Of a stretch of DNA of 64,000 bases, positions 1 through 11,116 are shown piece after piece (position 1 is the first letter of the stretch; the number at the start of each line of letters is the position of its first letter). A program made the position numbers and the translations under genes. The stretch comes from Cellulomonas sp. SLBN-39 (GTDB lineage Bacteria > Actinomycetota > Actinomycetes > Actinomycetales > Cellulomonadaceae), in the NCBI RefSeq assembly GCF_006715865.1, contig NZ_VFOA01000001.1, forward strand, positions 3,782,001 to 3,846,000, read 5' to 3'. The notes beneath the pieces are model-generated. The model saw nothing but the letters and a program-made list of their open reading frames with translations. It searched no databases and was not told the origin of the DNA.

Positions 1-1966
1 GCCACGCCGAGTACCGGGCCGCGTGCCCGAGGGCCAGCACGGCGTCCTCGGGGGCGGCGTACGCCGGCACGGTCCGCAGCCGGCCCGTCGGGTCCGCCGC
101 CGTGAGCTCGGCCGTCACCCCGTGCAGGTCGTACATGCACGCCACGGTCGTGCGGCCCGTCCGTGCCGCCGCCCGGGCCACCTCGCGCGGGACGACCGGG
201 TCCGGCACGCCCAGCGACGGGATCCGCACGGCCACCACGACGTCGACCTCGGGGTCGGAGTAGAGGCGCTCGACGGTGTCCCGCACCTCGTCGGCGCGCG
301 CGTCCTCGGGCAGGAGCTCGGCGACGCCCGTGACGACCAGCCCGCCCGCGGCGGCCGCCTCCGCCACCAGCGCCGCGACCGAGGCCGAGCTCGCCAGGAT
401 CCCCAGCCGCCGCCCCGGCGGGAGCGGCTGGTGGGCCAGCAGCTGCACGACGTCGAGCAGCTGGTGCACGTTGTCGACCCGCACCACGCCCGACTGGCGC
501 ATCACCTCCTCCAGGGTGCGCCGGGGCGCCCGCGTGGGGCGCACCGCGTGCCCCGGCGGCACGACCTGCCCCGACCGGCCCGCCGTCACGACGACGACGG
601 GCTTGTGGGCGGCGAGCCGTCGCGCGACCCGGGAGAACTTGCGCGGGTTGCCGATGGACTCCAGGTACAGCCCGATGACGTCCGTGCCGTCGTCCTCGCC
701 CCAGAACTGCATGACGTCGTTGCCCGAGACGTCGGCCCGGTGCCCGGCCGAGACGAACTGCGCCAGCCCGAGCCGGCGGCGCTCGACGGCCGCGAGCAGC
801 GTGACCGCCAGCGGCGCCGACTGGCAGAACAGCCCGATCCGCCCCGGGCGGGGCGCCTGCACCGCCAGCGACGCGTCGAGCGTGACGCCCTCGTGGGTCG
901 ACAGGATCCCGAACGACGCCGGACCGACGAGCCGCATCCCCGACCCGTGCACGATCCGCAGGAGCGCCCGCTGCCGCTCCAGCCCCTCGGGGCCGGCCTC
1001 GGCGAAGCCCGACGACAGCAGCACCACGCCACGCACCCCCAGCGCGCCGAGCCGGCGCGCCACGTCGATGACCTGGTCGGGCTCCTGCGAGACCACCGCG
1101 AGCTCGACCGGTGCGGGCACGTCCTCCAGCCGCGCGTGGTGGTGCACCCCCGCGGGCAGGTCGTCCTGCCGGGCCACGCCGACCGCGTGCACCGTGACCC
1201 GACCCTGCCCGTTCTCGACGAGCCCGCGCACGACCCGCTCGACGAGCCGGGCCCGCAGCGGCCGCAGCGGCTCGGGGCCCGGGCCGACGACGAGCACCGT
1301 GCGCGCCGTCAGCAGCGCCCGCATCGACCGCGCCTCGGCCCGGTGCTCGCGGTCCGCCATCACGGCCAGCGACCGGTCCGTGGGGTCCAGGTCGAACGTG
1401 ACGGTCACGACCCCGTCCTCGGTCCGCTGCCGCACCGCGTACCCGGCCTCGGTGAAGACCCCGAGCATCCGCCCGTTCTGCGGCAGCACCTCGGCCACGA
1501 ACCGGCGCACGCCGCGCTCGCGGGCGGCGGCGGCCAGGTGCTCGAGCAGCACCGACGCCAGGCCGCGGCCCTGGTGGGCGTCGGCGATGTTGAAGGCCAC
1601 CTCGGCGGCGTCGGGGTCGACACGGTCGTAGCGGGCGACGCCGATGATGTGCTCGGCGAGGGCGGGCGGCTCCTCGGCACCGGTCGCGCCGGCGGGCGGG
1701 GGGCCGTCGACCACGGCGACGAGCGCCACCCGGTCGGTGTGGTCGACGTGGACCAGGCGGTGCAGGTCCCGGTCCGACAGCCGCTGCAGCGGCGCGAAGA
1801 AGCGCATGTACGTCGACCGTTCGGACTGCCCGACGTGGAAGGCCTGCAGCGCGTCGGCGTCGTCGGGCATGATCGGCCGCAGCCGGGTCGTCGACCCGTC
1901 GAGGAGCACGACGTCGGCCTCCCACGCCGCGGGGTACGGCGCAGGGGCACCGGCGACGTCGACCAT
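1..1966 (-). CDS. GNAT acetyltransferase fused to NDP-forming acyl-CoA synthetase domain (Pat-like protein acyltransferase), 3' end outside window
   Basis: Read on the minus strand from ATG at 1966 and running off the left edge, so about 655 residues are visible and the C-terminus is missing. Residues ~20-195 form a GNAT domain; the acetyl-CoA-binding turn is visible as HQGRGLA at 131-137. From about residue 200 the protein resembles the CoA-binding and ligase-like domains of NDP-forming acyl-CoA synthetases. Proteins of this family (Pat in Salmonella, PatA in Streptomyces) acetylate lysines of acyl-CoA synthetases and other enzymes; the synthetase-like part is thought to be a regulatory, not catalytic, module. 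Here the GNAT is N-terminal, the reverse of Salmonella Pat and like the actinobacterial arrangement. A TAGCCT element 7 nt upstream of the ATG and no Shine-Dalgarno suggest a leaderless mRNA. Family confident; physiological substrate unknown. Confidence 0.9.
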   Translation of the reverse strand, partial: MVDVAGAPAPYPAAWEADVVLLDGSTTRLRPIMPDDADALQAFHVGQSERSTYMRFFAPLQRLSDRDLHRLVHVDHTDRVALVAVVDGPPPAGATGAEEPPALAEHIIGVARYDRVDPDAAEVAFNIADAHQGRGLASVLLEHLAAAARERGVRRFVAEVLPQNGRMLGVFTEAGYAVRQRTEDGVVTVTFDLDPTDRSLAVMADREHRAEARSMRALLTARTVLVVGPGPEPLRPLRARLVERVVRGLVENGQGRVTVHAVGVARQDDLPAGVHHHARLEDVPAPVELAVVSQEPDQVIDVARRLGALGVRGVVLLSSGFAEAGPEGLERQRALLRIVHGSGMRLVGPASFGILSTHEGVTLDASLAVQAPRPGRIGLFCQSAPLAVTLLAAVERRRLGLAQFVSAGHRADVSGNDVMQFWGEDDGTDVIGLYLESIGNPRKFSRVARRLAAHKPVVVVTAGRSGQVVPPGHAVRPTRAPRRTLEEVMRQSGVVRVDNVHQLLDVVQLLAHQPLPPGRRLGILASSASVAALVAEAAAAGGLVVTGVAELLPEDARADEVRDTVERLYSDPEVDVVVAVRIPSLGVPDPVVPREVARAAARTGRTTVACMYDLHGVTAELTAADPTGRLRTVPAYAAPEDAVLALGHAARYSAW

Positions 1967-1973
1967 GCCCGTC

Positions 1974-1979
1974 AGGCTA
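1974..1979 (-). promoter_or_regulatory. -10 element TAGCCT, leaderless arrangement
   Basis: TAGCCT on the minus strand lies 7 nt before the ATG at 1966, where transcription would start at or next to the start codon. There is no recognisable Shine-Dalgarno. Confidence 0.45.
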
Positions 1980-2102
1980 GCCGCCCCGGTGCTGCCCCGT
2001 CCGGTGCGCGCCGGGGGCACGTCCCCGGACGCGCGACAATGTCACCCGCCCGTCCCGCCCGCCGGCGCACCGCCGGCACCGACCCGAGGAGCTGTCCCCC
2101 GC

Positions 2103-4592
2103 ATGGCGCGTCGTCCCGCGACACCCGACCTGCCGCCCGAGGACCTGGTCGAGAAGATCGTCGACATCGACGTCGCCGCCGAGATGGAGGGGTCGTTCCT
2201 CGAGTACGCGTACTCGGTCATCTACTCCCGGGCGCTGCCCGACGCGCGCGACGGCCTCAAGCCGGTGCAGCGGCGGATCCTCTACCAGATGGCCGAGATG
2301 GGCCTGCGTCCCGAGCGCCCGTACGTGAAGTCCGCGCGCGTCGTGGGCGAGGTCATGGGCAAGCTGCACCCGCACGGCGACGCGGCGATCTACGACGCGA
2401 TGGTGCGCCTGGCGCAGGCGTTCTCGCTGCGGCTGCCGCTGGTGGACGGGCACGGCAACTTCGGCTCCCTCGACGACGGGCCGGCGGCCTCCCGGTACAC
2501 GGAGGCGCGCATGGCGCCCGCGGCGCTGGCGATGACGCTGGGCCTGGACGAGGACGTCGTCGACTTCGTCCCGAACTACGACAACAAGCTCGTGCAGCCG
2601 GGCGTGCTGCCGTCGGCGATCCCGAACCTGCTGGTCAACGGCGCGTCGGGGATCGCGGTGGGCATGGCCACGAACATGGCGCCGCACAACCTGGTCGAGG
2701 TCGTCGCCGCGGCCCGGCACCTGGTGCTGCACCCGGACGCGACGCTCGAGGACCTCATGCGGTTCGTGCCGGGCCCGGACCTGCCGACGGGCGGCAAGAT
2801 CGTCGGCCTCGACGGCGTGCGCGACGCGTACCGCACGGGGCGCGGGCAGTTCCGCACCCGGGCCACCGCGCGCGTGGAGAACGTCACGCCGCGACGCAAG
2901 GGCATCGTCATCACCGAGCTGCCGTACTCGGTGGGCCCGGAGAAGGTCATCGAGAAGATCAAGGAGGGCGTGCAGTCCAAGAAGCTCTCCGGGATCGCCG
3001 ACGCGGTCGACCTCACGGACCGCCAGCACGGCCTGCGGCTGGTCGTGGAGGTCCGCACGGGCTTCCACCCGGAGGCCGTGCTCGAGCAGCTCTACCGGTA
3101 CACCCCGCTCGAGGACTCGTTCTCGATCAACAACGTCGCGCTCGTCGACGGCCAGCCCCGCACCCTGGGCCTGCGCGAGCTGCTGCAGGTGTGGGTCGGG
3201 CACCGGGTCGACGTGGTGCGCCGGCGCACCGGGCACCGGCTGCGCAAGCGGCGCGAGCGGCTGCACCTGGTCGAGGGCCTGCTCGTGGCGATCGTCGACA
3301 TCGACGAGGTCATCCAGGTCATCCGCACGTCGGACGACGCGGAGACCGCGCGGGGACGCCTGCGGTCGGTGTTCGACCTGTCGCACGAGCAGGCGGAGTA
3401 CATCCTCGAGCTGCGCCTGCGCCGGCTGACCCGGTTCTCGCGCCTCGACCTCGAGCGCGAGCAGGCCGAGCTGACCGCGGAGATCGCCGCGCTGGAGGCC
3501 CTGCTGGCCGACGAGCGCCTGCTGCGCACGCTGGTCTCGGACGAGATGGCGGAGGTCGCCGCCACGTACGGCACGCCGCGCCGGACGATCCTGCTGGAGC
3601 ACGCGGGCGGGGCGAGCGTCGCCGGAGCGGCGGGCGCCCCCGCGTCGCGGCGGGGCACGGCGCCCGCCGCCCCCCTGGAGATCGAGGACACCCCGTGCTG
3701 GGCGCTCCTGTCGGCGACCGGGCTGCTGGCCCGGACCGGTGACGAGGCGGAGCCGTCGCGCGGCGACGGCACGGCCCGCAGCCGCCACGACGTGGTCACG
3801 TCGACCGTGCGCACGACGGCCCGCGCCCGGCTGGGCGCCCTCACCTCCGCCGGTCGTGTGCTGGCGGTGGAGGTGCTCGAGCTGCCGTCGCTGCCGCCGA
3901 CCGACGGACCCCCGACGCTGTCGGGCGGTCTGCCCGTGGGCGAGGTCGTCGCGCTCGCGGACGGGGAGCGTGTCGTCGCGCTCGTGCCCCTGGCCGAGGA
4001 CGCGCCCCCGATCGCGCTGGGCACCGCGCAGGGCGTCGTCAAGCGCGTCGCCGCGGGCGACCTGCCGTCGAACAAGGACGCGTGGGAGGTCGTGACCCTC
4101 AAGGACGGCGACCAGGTCGTCGGGGCCGCGCCCGCGCGCGACGAGGACGAGCTGGTGCTGCTCGCGTCGGACGCGTCGCTGCTGCACTTCACCGCCGACC
4201 AGGTCCGCCCGCAGGGCCGCGCGGCGGGCGGCATGGCCGGCATCCGGCTGGCCCCCGGCGCCCGGGTCGTCGGCTTCGCGGTCGTGCGCCCCGAGGACCC
4301 CGAGCCCGTGGTCGTGACCGTCGCCGGCTCGTCGTCCGCCCTGCCCGGCACGCAGGCCGGCAGCGCCAAGGTCACGCCGTTCTCGGCGTACCCCGCCAAG
4401 GGCCGGGCCACGGGCGGGGTCCGCGCGCACCGGTTCCTCAAGGGCGAGGACACGCTGATCCTCGCGGCCGTCACGGCGACGCCCGCCCGCGGGACGGGTG
4501 CGGGCGGGCAGCCCGTGCCGCTGCCCGAGGTGGACCAGCGGCGCGACGGCTCGGGCGTGGCCCTGGGCGCACCGCTGCACGCGGTCGGCTGA
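2103..4592 (+). CDS. parC: Type IIA DNA topoisomerase subunit A (topoisomerase IV ParC / gyrase A-like)
   Basis: 829 residues from ATG 2103, preceded by a GAGGAG-like ribosome site about 12 nt upstream. It forms the DNA breakage-reunion subunit of an ATP-dependent type II topoisomerase and would work with a ParE/GyrB partner that is not in this window. The winged-helix/tower core covers residues ~15-500; the catalytic tyrosine is Tyr132 in SRYTEAR, and the quinolone-pocket motif [10 protein letters not shown] lies at 89-98. The C-terminal third looks like the beta-pinwheel DNA-wrapping domain, interrupted by an Ala/Pro/Gly-rich linker near 500-545. No clear GyrA-box (QRRGGKG) is present; a degenerate QGRAAGG occurs instead, which favours ParC over GyrA. 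The position equivalent to E. coli GyrA Ser83 is Ala94. The symbol is inferred; a second paralogue elsewhere would settle it. Confidence 0.92.
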   Translation: MARRPATPDLPPEDLVEKIVDIDVAAEMEGSFLEYAYSVIYSRALPDARDGLKPVQRRILYQMAEMGLRPERPYVKSARVVGEVMGKLHPHGDAAIYDAMVRLAQAFSLRLPLVDGHGNFGSLDDGPAASRYTEARMAPAALAMTLGLDEDVVDFVPNYDNKLVQPGVLPSAIPNLLVNGASGIAVGMATNMAPHNLVEVVAAARHLVLHPDATLEDLMRFVPGPDLPTGGKIVGLDGVRDAYRTGRGQFRTRATARVENVTPRRKGIVITELPYSVGPEKVIEKIKEGVQSKKLSGIADAVDLTDRQHGLRLVVEVRTGFHPEAVLEQLYRYTPLEDSFSINNVALVDGQPRTLGLRELLQVWVGHRVDVVRRRTGHRLRKRRERLHLVEGLLVAIVDIDEVIQVIRTSDDAETARGRLRSVFDLSHEQAEYILELRLRRLTRFSRLDLEREQAELTAEIAALEALLADERLLRTLVSDEMAEVAATYGTPRRTILLEHAGGASVAGAAGAPASRRGTAPAAPLEIEDTPCWALLSATGLLARTGDEAEPSRGDGTARSRHDVVTSTVRTTARARLGALTSAGRVLAVEVLELPSLPPTDGPPTLSGGLPVGEVVALADGERVVALVPLAEDAPPIALGTAQGVVKRVAAGDLPSNKDAWEVVTLKDGDQVVGAAPARDEDELVLLASDASLLHFTADQVRPQGRAAGGMAGIRLAPGARVVGFAVVRPEDPEPVVVTVAGSSSALPGTQAGSAKVTPFSAYPAKGRATGGVRAHRFLKGEDTLILAAVTATPARGTGAGGQPVPLPEVDQRRDGSGVALGAPLHAVG

Positions 4593-4608
4593 GGGCGGCC
4601 ACGGCGCC

Positions 4609-4614
4609 TACCGT
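4609..4614 (+). promoter_or_regulatory. -10 element TACCGT, leaderless arrangement
   Basis: TACCGT followed by exactly 6 nt and the GTG at 4621. It lies in the 28-nt gap after the topoisomerase gene, so the next gene probably has its own promoter. Confidence 0.45.
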
Positions 4615-4620
4615 GGTGCC

Positions 4621-5379
4621 GTGGCTGCCCTGCTCGACGTCCCCCGCTCCGTTCTCCTGGCCCTGTGGCTGTCCGCCGGCGCCGACCCCGTCCGCGCCGG
4701 CGCAGCCGTGCAGGGCGACGACGAGCCGCACACGGTGCAGCCGGACGGCCGCACCGGGGCGGCCCTGACCACGTGGCTGCGCGCCCTGCCGCCCGTCGAG
4801 GCGGTCAGCGCGGTCCTGCCCGTCCCGGGCGACCCCGTGGTGGTGGGGCCGACCGCGGCCGCGGACGCGCTGGAGGCCGGGGAGTGCGTGCTCCTGGCCA
4901 CCGGTGACGGCACGGTCGCGGCCGTCCCGCACGTGGAGCGGTTCGGCTCGGCCCTCGAGCCCGGGCACCTCGTTCGGTGGCGGACCGTCGAGGTCCCCGA
5001 CTGGCGCACGGCCGTGCTGGGGCGGGTCGGCTCCCTCGCGGACGCCGAGCGGGACCTGCGCGAGAGCCTGCGGGTGGCCACCGAGGCGCTGGTCGACCTG
5101 GACGTGGCCCGGTGGCGGCCGGAGGCGGCCGAGGAGATCGCCGACCTGCGCACGGCGGCCCTGGCCCCCACGCGCGTGCCCCCGCACCTGGACGGGCAGC
5201 GTCTGCGGGTGCTGGCGAGCGCGGCCCGTCTGCGCGGCGTGGTGCGGCTGGCGACGCAGGACCACGGCGGCGCGGTCAACGCCTGGCAGGTCGACCAGCG
5301 GTCCACGGCGCTGCGCGAGGTCGACCGGGTCGCGCGCCGGGCCATGGCCGCCGCGGCGACCAGCCTCGACCCGCGCTGA
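4621..5379 (+). CDS. Conserved actinobacterial protein of unknown function
   Basis: 252 residues from GTG 4621. I do not recognise a named domain. The N-terminal 130 residues are a mixed alpha/beta stretch with a well-behaved hydrophobic pattern (for example ECVLLATGDGTVAAVPHVERFG). The C-terminal 100 residues are alpha-helical and Arg/Ala/Glu-rich and could be coiled or a helical bundle. No signal peptide or membrane segment is seen. The start was chosen because the GTG has a TACCGT element 6 nt upstream and the protein begins with a hydrophobic helix there; longer readings would run back into the topoisomerase gene. It lies codirectionally 28 nt after the topoisomerase gene and converges on glgA. 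Codon use matches its neighbours, so it is very probably a real gene. Confidence 0.75.
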   Translation: MAALLDVPRSVLLALWLSAGADPVRAGAAVQGDDEPHTVQPDGRTGAALTTWLRALPPVEAVSAVLPVPGDPVVVGPTAAADALEAGECVLLATGDGTVAAVPHVERFGSALEPGHLVRWRTVEVPDWRTAVLGRVGSLADAERDLRESLRVATEALVDLDVARWRPEAAEEIADLRTAALAPTRVPPHLDGQRLRVLASAARLRGVVRLATQDHGGAVNAWQVDQRSTALREVDRVARRAMAAAATSLDPR

Positions 5380-5400
5380 CCGGTGCCGGCCGCGCCGCGC

Positions 5401-6630
5401 TCAGGCCCCGAGCACCTGCCGGTACACCTCGAGCGTCCGCAGGCCGATCGCCTCCCACGAGAAGTGGTCCTCGACGCGGCGGCGCGCGGCCAGCCCGAAG
5501 CGGGCGGCCCGGTCGGTGTCGGCCACGGCGTCGACGAGCGCGGCCCCGAGGTCGGCGACGAACGCGTCCGGGTCCACGGGCGTGCCCGTCCCGTCCTGCA
5601 CCTGGTCGATCGGCACGAGCCAGCCGGTGGTGCCGTCGTCGACGACCTCCGGGATCCCGCCGGTCGCGGTGCCGACCACCGGCACGCCCACGGCCATCGC
5701 CTCGAGGTTGACGATCCCGAGGGGCTCGTACACCGACGGGCAGACGAACACCGTGCCGTGCGCGAGGACGGCCACGAGCTCGGCGCGCGGCAGCATCTGC
5801 TCGATCCACACCACGCCCTGGCGGTGCTCCCGCAGCTCCTCGACGAGCCCGGTGACCTCGGCGAGGATCTCCGGGGTGTCGGGCGCTCCCGCGCACAGCA
5901 CCAGCTGGACGTCCGCCGGCAGGGCCCGCACGGCCCGCAGCAGGTACGGCAGGCCCTTCTGCCGGGTGATGCGCCCCACGAACACCACCGCGGGACGGTC
6001 GGGGTCGATGCCGAGCCGCTCGACGACCGCGCGGGCGTGCGCGGCCGCCTCGTCCCCGGCGGGCCGGCGCCACCCGTCCAGGTCGATGCCGTTGTGGACC
6101 ACGCGCACGCGCGCCGGGTCCACCGCGGGGTAGGCGCGCAGGATGTCCTCGCGCATGCCGGCGCTCACCGCGATCACCGCGGCGGCCGCCTCGTACGCGG
6201 TGCGCTCGACCCACGACGACAGCCGGTACCCGCCGCCGAGCTGCTCGGCCTTCCACGGCCGCAGCGGCTCGAGCGAGTGCGCCGTCAGCACGTGCGGCAC
6301 GTCGTGCAGCAGCGCGGCCAGGTGCCCGGCCATGTTCGCGTACCAGGTGTGGGAGTGGACCAGGTCGGTCGGGGCACCGCCCGCGTCGACCCGGCCGATC
6401 CCCTCCACGACGCCCAGGTCGACGCCCAGGGTGGCCAGGGCGGCGTTCGCGCCGGCGAGCTCGGCGGGGACCGCGTACCCGTAGGTGCCCGGCTCGTCGC
6501 GCGGGGTGTCGAACGCGTGCACCCGCACGTCGACGTGCTCGCGCAGCACCGCGGTGAGCCCCGCGACGTGCACCCCCGCACCCCCGTAGACGTGCGGCGG
6601 GTACTCGCGGGTCACCAGGTCGACGCGCAC
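5401..6630 (-). CDS. glgA: Glycogen synthase (actinobacterial GlgA type)
   Basis: 409 residues from GTG 6630, with a full AGGAGG ribosome site at 6638-6643, 7 nt before the start. It transfers glucosyl units from a nucleotide-glucose donor to growing alpha-1,4-glucan in the cytoplasm. The GT-B fold is evident: N-terminal donor-domain opening EYPPHVYGGAGVHV near residue 9, central GRITRQKG motif, and the C-terminal E-x7-E type motif within VYEPLGIVNLEAMA. The sequence is of the corynebacterial/actinobacterial GlgA class (about 390-410 residues), which is shorter than E. coli GlgA and in some species makes maltose-1-phosphate or uses ADP/GDP-glucose. It is divergent from glgC, sharing the 105-bp intergenic region, so the two consecutive pathway steps can be coregulated. 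Confidence 0.93.
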   Translation of the reverse strand: MRVDLVTREYPPHVYGGAGVHVAGLTAVLREHVDVRVHAFDTPRDEPGTYGYAVPAELAGANAALATLGVDLGVVEGIGRVDAGGAPTDLVHSHTWYANMAGHLAALLHDVPHVLTAHSLEPLRPWKAEQLGGGYRLSSWVERTAYEAAAAVIAVSAGMREDILRAYPAVDPARVRVVHNGIDLDGWRRPAGDEAAAHARAVVERLGIDPDRPAVVFVGRITRQKGLPYLLRAVRALPADVQLVLCAGAPDTPEILAEVTGLVEELREHRQGVVWIEQMLPRAELVAVLAHGTVFVCPSVYEPLGIVNLEAMAVGVPVVGTATGGIPEVVDDGTTGWLVPIDQVQDGTGTPVDPDAFVADLGAALVDAVADTDRAARFGLAARRRVEDHFSWEAIGLRTLEVYRQVLGA

Positions 6631-6674
6631 GGCAGGGCCTCCTCGCGACCGGCAGGCGCCGGTCCTCGGGCGAC

Positions 6675-6680
6675 ACGCTA
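6675..6680 (-). promoter_or_regulatory. Candidate -10 element of glgA (TAGCGT)
   Basis: TAGCGT on the minus strand, within the near-palindrome CGCTAGCG. It would give a 5' leader of about 40 nt that contains the AGGAGG site of glgA. No good -35 hexamer is visible. Confidence 0.4.
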
Positions 6681-6723
6681 GCGCGCACACGCCACCGGTC
6701 TCGCTGCACGGGCCCCGCGGCCC

Positions 6724-6729
6724 TAGGTT
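6724..6729 (+). promoter_or_regulatory. -10 element TAGGTT of glgC, leaderless arrangement
   Basis: TAGGTT is followed by 6 nt and the ATG at 6736; no Shine-Dalgarno is present between them. Confidence 0.5.
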
Positions 6730-6735
6730 GAGCAC

Positions 6736-7977
6736 ATGCCAGCGCCGCGTGTCCTCGCCATCGTCCTCGCCGGAGGGGAGGGGAAGCGGCTCATGCCGCT
6801 CACCGCGCACCGCGCGAAGCCCGCCGTCCCCTTCGGCGGCCTCTACCGCCTCGTCGACTTCGCCCTGTCGAACGTCATCAACTCGCGGTACCTGCACGTC
6901 ATCGTGCTGACCCAGTACAAGTCGCACAGCCTCGACCGGCACGTGTCGCGCACGTGGCGCATGTCGCCGCTGCTCGGCAACTACGTGGCGGCCGTGCCGG
7001 CGCAGCAGCGCGTGGGCAAGCACTGGTACCTGGGCAGCGCCGACGCGATCTACCAGTGCCTGAACATCATCGACGACGAGCGCCCCGACATCGTCGTCGT
7101 GGTCGGCGCCGACCACGTCTACCGCATGGACTTCTCCCAGATGGTCGACGCGCACATCGAGTCCGGTGCGGAGTTCACGGTCGCGGGCATCCGGCAGCCG
7201 ATCTCCCAGGCCGACCAGTTCGGCGTCATCGAGACCGACCCGGCCGACCCGACGCGCATCGCCCGGTTCCGCGAGAAGCCCGCCGACCCGGCACCGGTCC
7301 CCGGCTCGCCCCACGAGATCCTCGCGTCGATGGGCAACTACGTCGCGAACGCGGACGCCCTCGTCCACGCCGTGACGGTCGACGCGGAGAACGTCAACTC
7401 CCGGCACGACATGGGCGGCGACATCGTCCCGTGGTTCGTCGAGCGCGGCACCGCCGGCGTGTACGACTTCATCCGCAACGACGTGCCCGGGTCCACGGAC
7501 CGCGACCGGGACTACTGGCGCGACGTCGGGACGATCGACTCGTACTTCGAGGCCAACCACGACCTCATCTCCGTGGAGCCGGTGTTCAACCTCTACAACG
7601 AGGAGTGGCCCCTGTACACCGGGTACACCGGTCTGCCGCCGGCGAAGTTCGTGCACGCGGGCGCCGGTCGCCTCGGGCACGCCGCCGACTCGATCGTCTC
7701 CCCCGGGGTCCTCGTGTCGGGGGCGACGGTGTCCGGCTCGGTCCTGTCCCCCGGCGTGCGCCTGCACTCGTGGGCGCAGGTCACGGACTCGGTGCTCATG
7801 GACGGCGTGCAGATCATGCGGTACGCGCAGGTGCACCGCGCGATCCTCGACAAGAACGTCGTCGTCCCCGAGCGGGCCCGCGTCGGCCTCGACCACGCGC
7901 ACGACCGCGCCCGCGGGTTCACGGTCACCGACTCCGGCATCACCGTCGTGCCGAAGGGCACCATCATCAGCGACTGA
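6736..7977 (+). CDS. glgC: Glucose-1-phosphate adenylyltransferase (ADP-glucose pyrophosphorylase)
   Basis: 413 residues from ATG 6736, the usual length for bacterial GlgC. It makes ADP-glucose from glucose-1-phosphate and ATP, the committed step of bacterial glycogen synthesis. The N-terminal nucleotidyltransferase domain shows the signature [11 protein letters not shown] (residues ~12-22), AKPAVPFGG for substrate binding and the metal/sugar-binding GADHVYRMD. Residues from ~300 form the left-handed beta-helix regulatory domain that in this family binds activators such as fructose-6-phosphate. It is transcribed divergently from glgA and followed by a strong hairpin terminator at 8010-8046, so it is probably monocistronic. 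Confidence 0.97.
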   Translation: MPAPRVLAIVLAGGEGKRLMPLTAHRAKPAVPFGGLYRLVDFALSNVINSRYLHVIVLTQYKSHSLDRHVSRTWRMSPLLGNYVAAVPAQQRVGKHWYLGSADAIYQCLNIIDDERPDIVVVVGADHVYRMDFSQMVDAHIESGAEFTVAGIRQPISQADQFGVIETDPADPTRIARFREKPADPAPVPGSPHEILASMGNYVANADALVHAVTVDAENVNSRHDMGGDIVPWFVERGTAGVYDFIRNDVPGSTDRDRDYWRDVGTIDSYFEANHDLISVEPVFNLYNEEWPLYTGYTGLPPAKFVHAGAGRLGHAADSIVSPGVLVSGATVSGSVLSPGVRLHSWAQVTDSVLMDGVQIMRYAQVHRAILDKNVVVPERARVGLDHAHDRARGFTVTDSGITVVPKGTIISD

Positions 7978-8781
<804 letters not shown>

Positions 8782-8814
8782 CCCCCTGGCGGGCGACCCG
8801 CGGTCGGGGACGCG

Positions 8815-9336
8815 TCAGTCGGGGACGTGCAGGCCCGTCAGGCGCGCCCCGCCGGGCGCGGTCTGCTGCCAGGGTCCGTCGATCTCGAGGACCGACCAGG
8901 CGGCCGTGGGCACCCCCACGCGCACGCGAGCCGTGACGGCCTCGTCGGACCCGGGACCGGCCAGCGCGGCGGCGACGTGCGAGACAGTCGGCTCGTGGCC
9001 GACCACCAGCAGGGTGCGCACGTCCTCAGGCACGGACCGCACGAGGTCGAGGAGGTCGCCGGTGCCGGCGTCGTAGAGGTCGTCGCTGACGTCGGCCGGG
9101 GCCTCGGGCGCCCCGGCGGCGGTCAGGGCGAGGCGGACGAGGTCCCACGTCTGCCGGGTCCGCAGCGCGGACGAGCACAGCACGTGGTCGGGGGCGTGGC
9201 CGGACGCGGCGAGGGCGCCGCCGACGGCGGTGGCCTGCCGTCGGCCGGGGATCGCCAGGGGCCGGGCGTGGTCGACCACGGCGTCGGTGTGCTCGGCCTT
9301 GGCGTGCCGCAGGAGGACCAGTCGGTGGGACGTCAC
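8815..9336 (-). CDS. SixA-like histidine phosphatase family protein
   Basis: 173 residues from a GTG start at 9336. The phosphohistidine/RHG motif LLRHAKAE at residues ~8-15 and a second catalytic His in VVGHEPTVSHV (near residue 113) place it in the histidine phosphatase superfamily, closest in length and motif to SixA-type phosphohistidine phosphatases, which dephosphorylate phosphohistidine on signalling or PTS proteins. Actinobacterial members are largely uncharacterised and may act on other phosphates. It is transcribed leftward after fabI but separated from it by two hairpins, and converges with serB 33 nt away. Confidence 0.85.
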   Translation of the reverse strand: MTSHRLVLLRHAKAEHTDAVVDHARPLAIPGRRQATAVGGALAASGHAPDHVLCSSALRTRQTWDLVRLALTAAGAPEAPADVSDDLYDAGTGDLLDLVRSVPEDVRTLLVVGHEPTVSHVAAALAGPGSDEAVTARVRVGVPTAAWSVLEIDGPWQQTAPGGARLTGLHVPD

Positions 9337-9375
9337 CCCTCCAGGGTGACACCTCCGGGCGCGTGCCCGGCGACG

Positions 9376-9412
9376 CCGTGCCGCCGCTCCCGCACGGGGA
9401 GCGGCGGCACGG
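9376..9412 (-). terminator. Perfect 16-bp hairpin terminator downstream of fabI
   Basis: Arms 9376-9391 and 9397-9412 are exactly complementary with a 5-nt loop. It lies between fabI and the SixA-like gene, both read leftward. No U-tract. Confidence 0.7.
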
Positions 9413-9417
9413 GCGCG

Positions 9418-9437
9418 CGGGTGACGATGGTCACCCG
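9418..9437 (-). terminator. Second, 8-bp hairpin directly after fabI
   Basis: CGGGTGAC-GATG-GTCACCCG, arms 9418-9425 and 9430-9437, 22 nt beyond the fabI stop and just before the larger hairpin. The two form a tandem terminator. Confidence 0.4.
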
Positions 9438-9459
9438 TGGGCGGGGCGCTGCGGGCCGG

Positions 9460-10227
9460 TCACTGCCCCATCGCGTGGACGCCGCCGTCGACGTGCACGA
9501 TCTCGCCGGTCGTGGCGGGGAACCAGTCGGACAGCAGCGCGGCGACCGCACGGGCGGCGGGCTCGGGGTCGGAGACGTCCCAGCCGAGCGGCGCCCGCTC
9601 GGGCCAGCGGCCCTCCATCGTGGCGAAGCCGGGGATCGACTTGGCCGCGGTGGTGCGGATCGGGCCGGCCGAGACGAGGTTGACCCGCACGCCGTGCGGG
9701 CCGAGGTCGCGGGCCAGGTACCGGGCGGTGGACTCGAACGCGGCCTTGGCCACACCCATCCAGTCGTACACGGGCCACGCGAACTGCGCGTCGAAGGTGA
9801 GCCCGACGAGCCCGGACCCCGGCGTGAGCAGCGGCAGCGACGCGGTCGCCAGCGACTTCAGCGAGTACGCGGACACGTGCAGCGCGGTCGCCACGTCGGG
9901 CCACTCGCCGGCGAGGAAGTTGCCGCCCATGACGGACTGCGGCGCGAACCCGATGGAGTGCACGACGCCGTCGAGGTGGTCGGCGTGCTCGCGCACGCGC
10001 TCGGGCAGCGCGGCCAGGTGCTCGTCGTCCGTGACGTCGAGCTCGACCACGGGGGCGGTCGTCGGCAGGCGGCGCGCGATGGCCTGGGTCAGGCGCAGCT
10101 GGCGGCCGAAGGAGGTGAGCACGACCTGCGCGCCCTGCTCCTGGGCGAGCCGCGCGACGTGGAACGCGATCGAGCCGTCCGTGAGGACGCCGGTGACCAG
10201 GAGCGTCTTGCCCTCGAGGAGTGCCAT
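9460..10227 (-). CDS. fabI: Enoyl-[acyl-carrier-protein] reductase (NADH), FabI/InhA type
   Basis: 255 residues from ATG 10227, preceded by a GGAAGG-like ribosome site. It reduces trans-2-enoyl-ACP with NADH in each round of type II fatty acid elongation. The N-terminal Rossmann motif is the divergent GVLTDGSIAFHVA of the FabI class, and the catalytic pair is in YDWMGVAK, a Y-x6-K spacing as in InhA (Tyr158/Lys165). The C-terminal substrate loop region includes GPIRTTAAKSIPGF. It lies 74 nt downstream of fabG in the same orientation, the MabA-InhA order known from mycobacteria. This is the target class of isoniazid and triclosan, but sensitivity cannot be read from the sequence. Confidence 0.95.
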   Translation of the reverse strand: MALLEGKTLLVTGVLTDGSIAFHVARLAQEQGAQVVLTSFGRQLRLTQAIARRLPTTAPVVELDVTDDEHLAALPERVREHADHLDGVVHSIGFAPQSVMGGNFLAGEWPDVATALHVSAYSLKSLATASLPLLTPGSGLVGLTFDAQFAWPVYDWMGVAKAAFESTARYLARDLGPHGVRVNLVSAGPIRTTAAKSIPGFATMEGRWPERAPLGWDVSDPEPAARAVAALLSDWFPATTGEIVHVDGGVHAMGQ

Positions 10228-10301
10228 GGGTGCCTTCCGTTCGTGGTGGTGCGGGGCGCGGGACCGCGGGGGCGGCCCGGCACGCGGGGTGGACGTGCGG
10301 G

Positions 10302-11051
<750 letters not shown>

Positions 11052-11056
11052 TCACG

Positions 11057-11062
11057 ACGCTA
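11057..11062 (-). promoter_or_regulatory. -10 element TAGCGT of fabG-fabI, leaderless arrangement
   Basis: TAGCGT on the minus strand is followed by 8 nt and GTG 11048. No ribosome site lies between. Confidence 0.45.
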
Positions 11063-11116
11063 GCCGACGCCCGCGGCGGGCCGGGGGTGCGGTCCTCGAC
11101 GAGTTGCACGGCCGAC

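Noticed and set aside
23-3742. A very long rightward frame of 1239 codons at the left edge
   Set aside because: Antisense to the Pat-like gene and out of frame in the topoisomerase gene; Arg/Pro/His-rich shadow typical of high-GC DNA.
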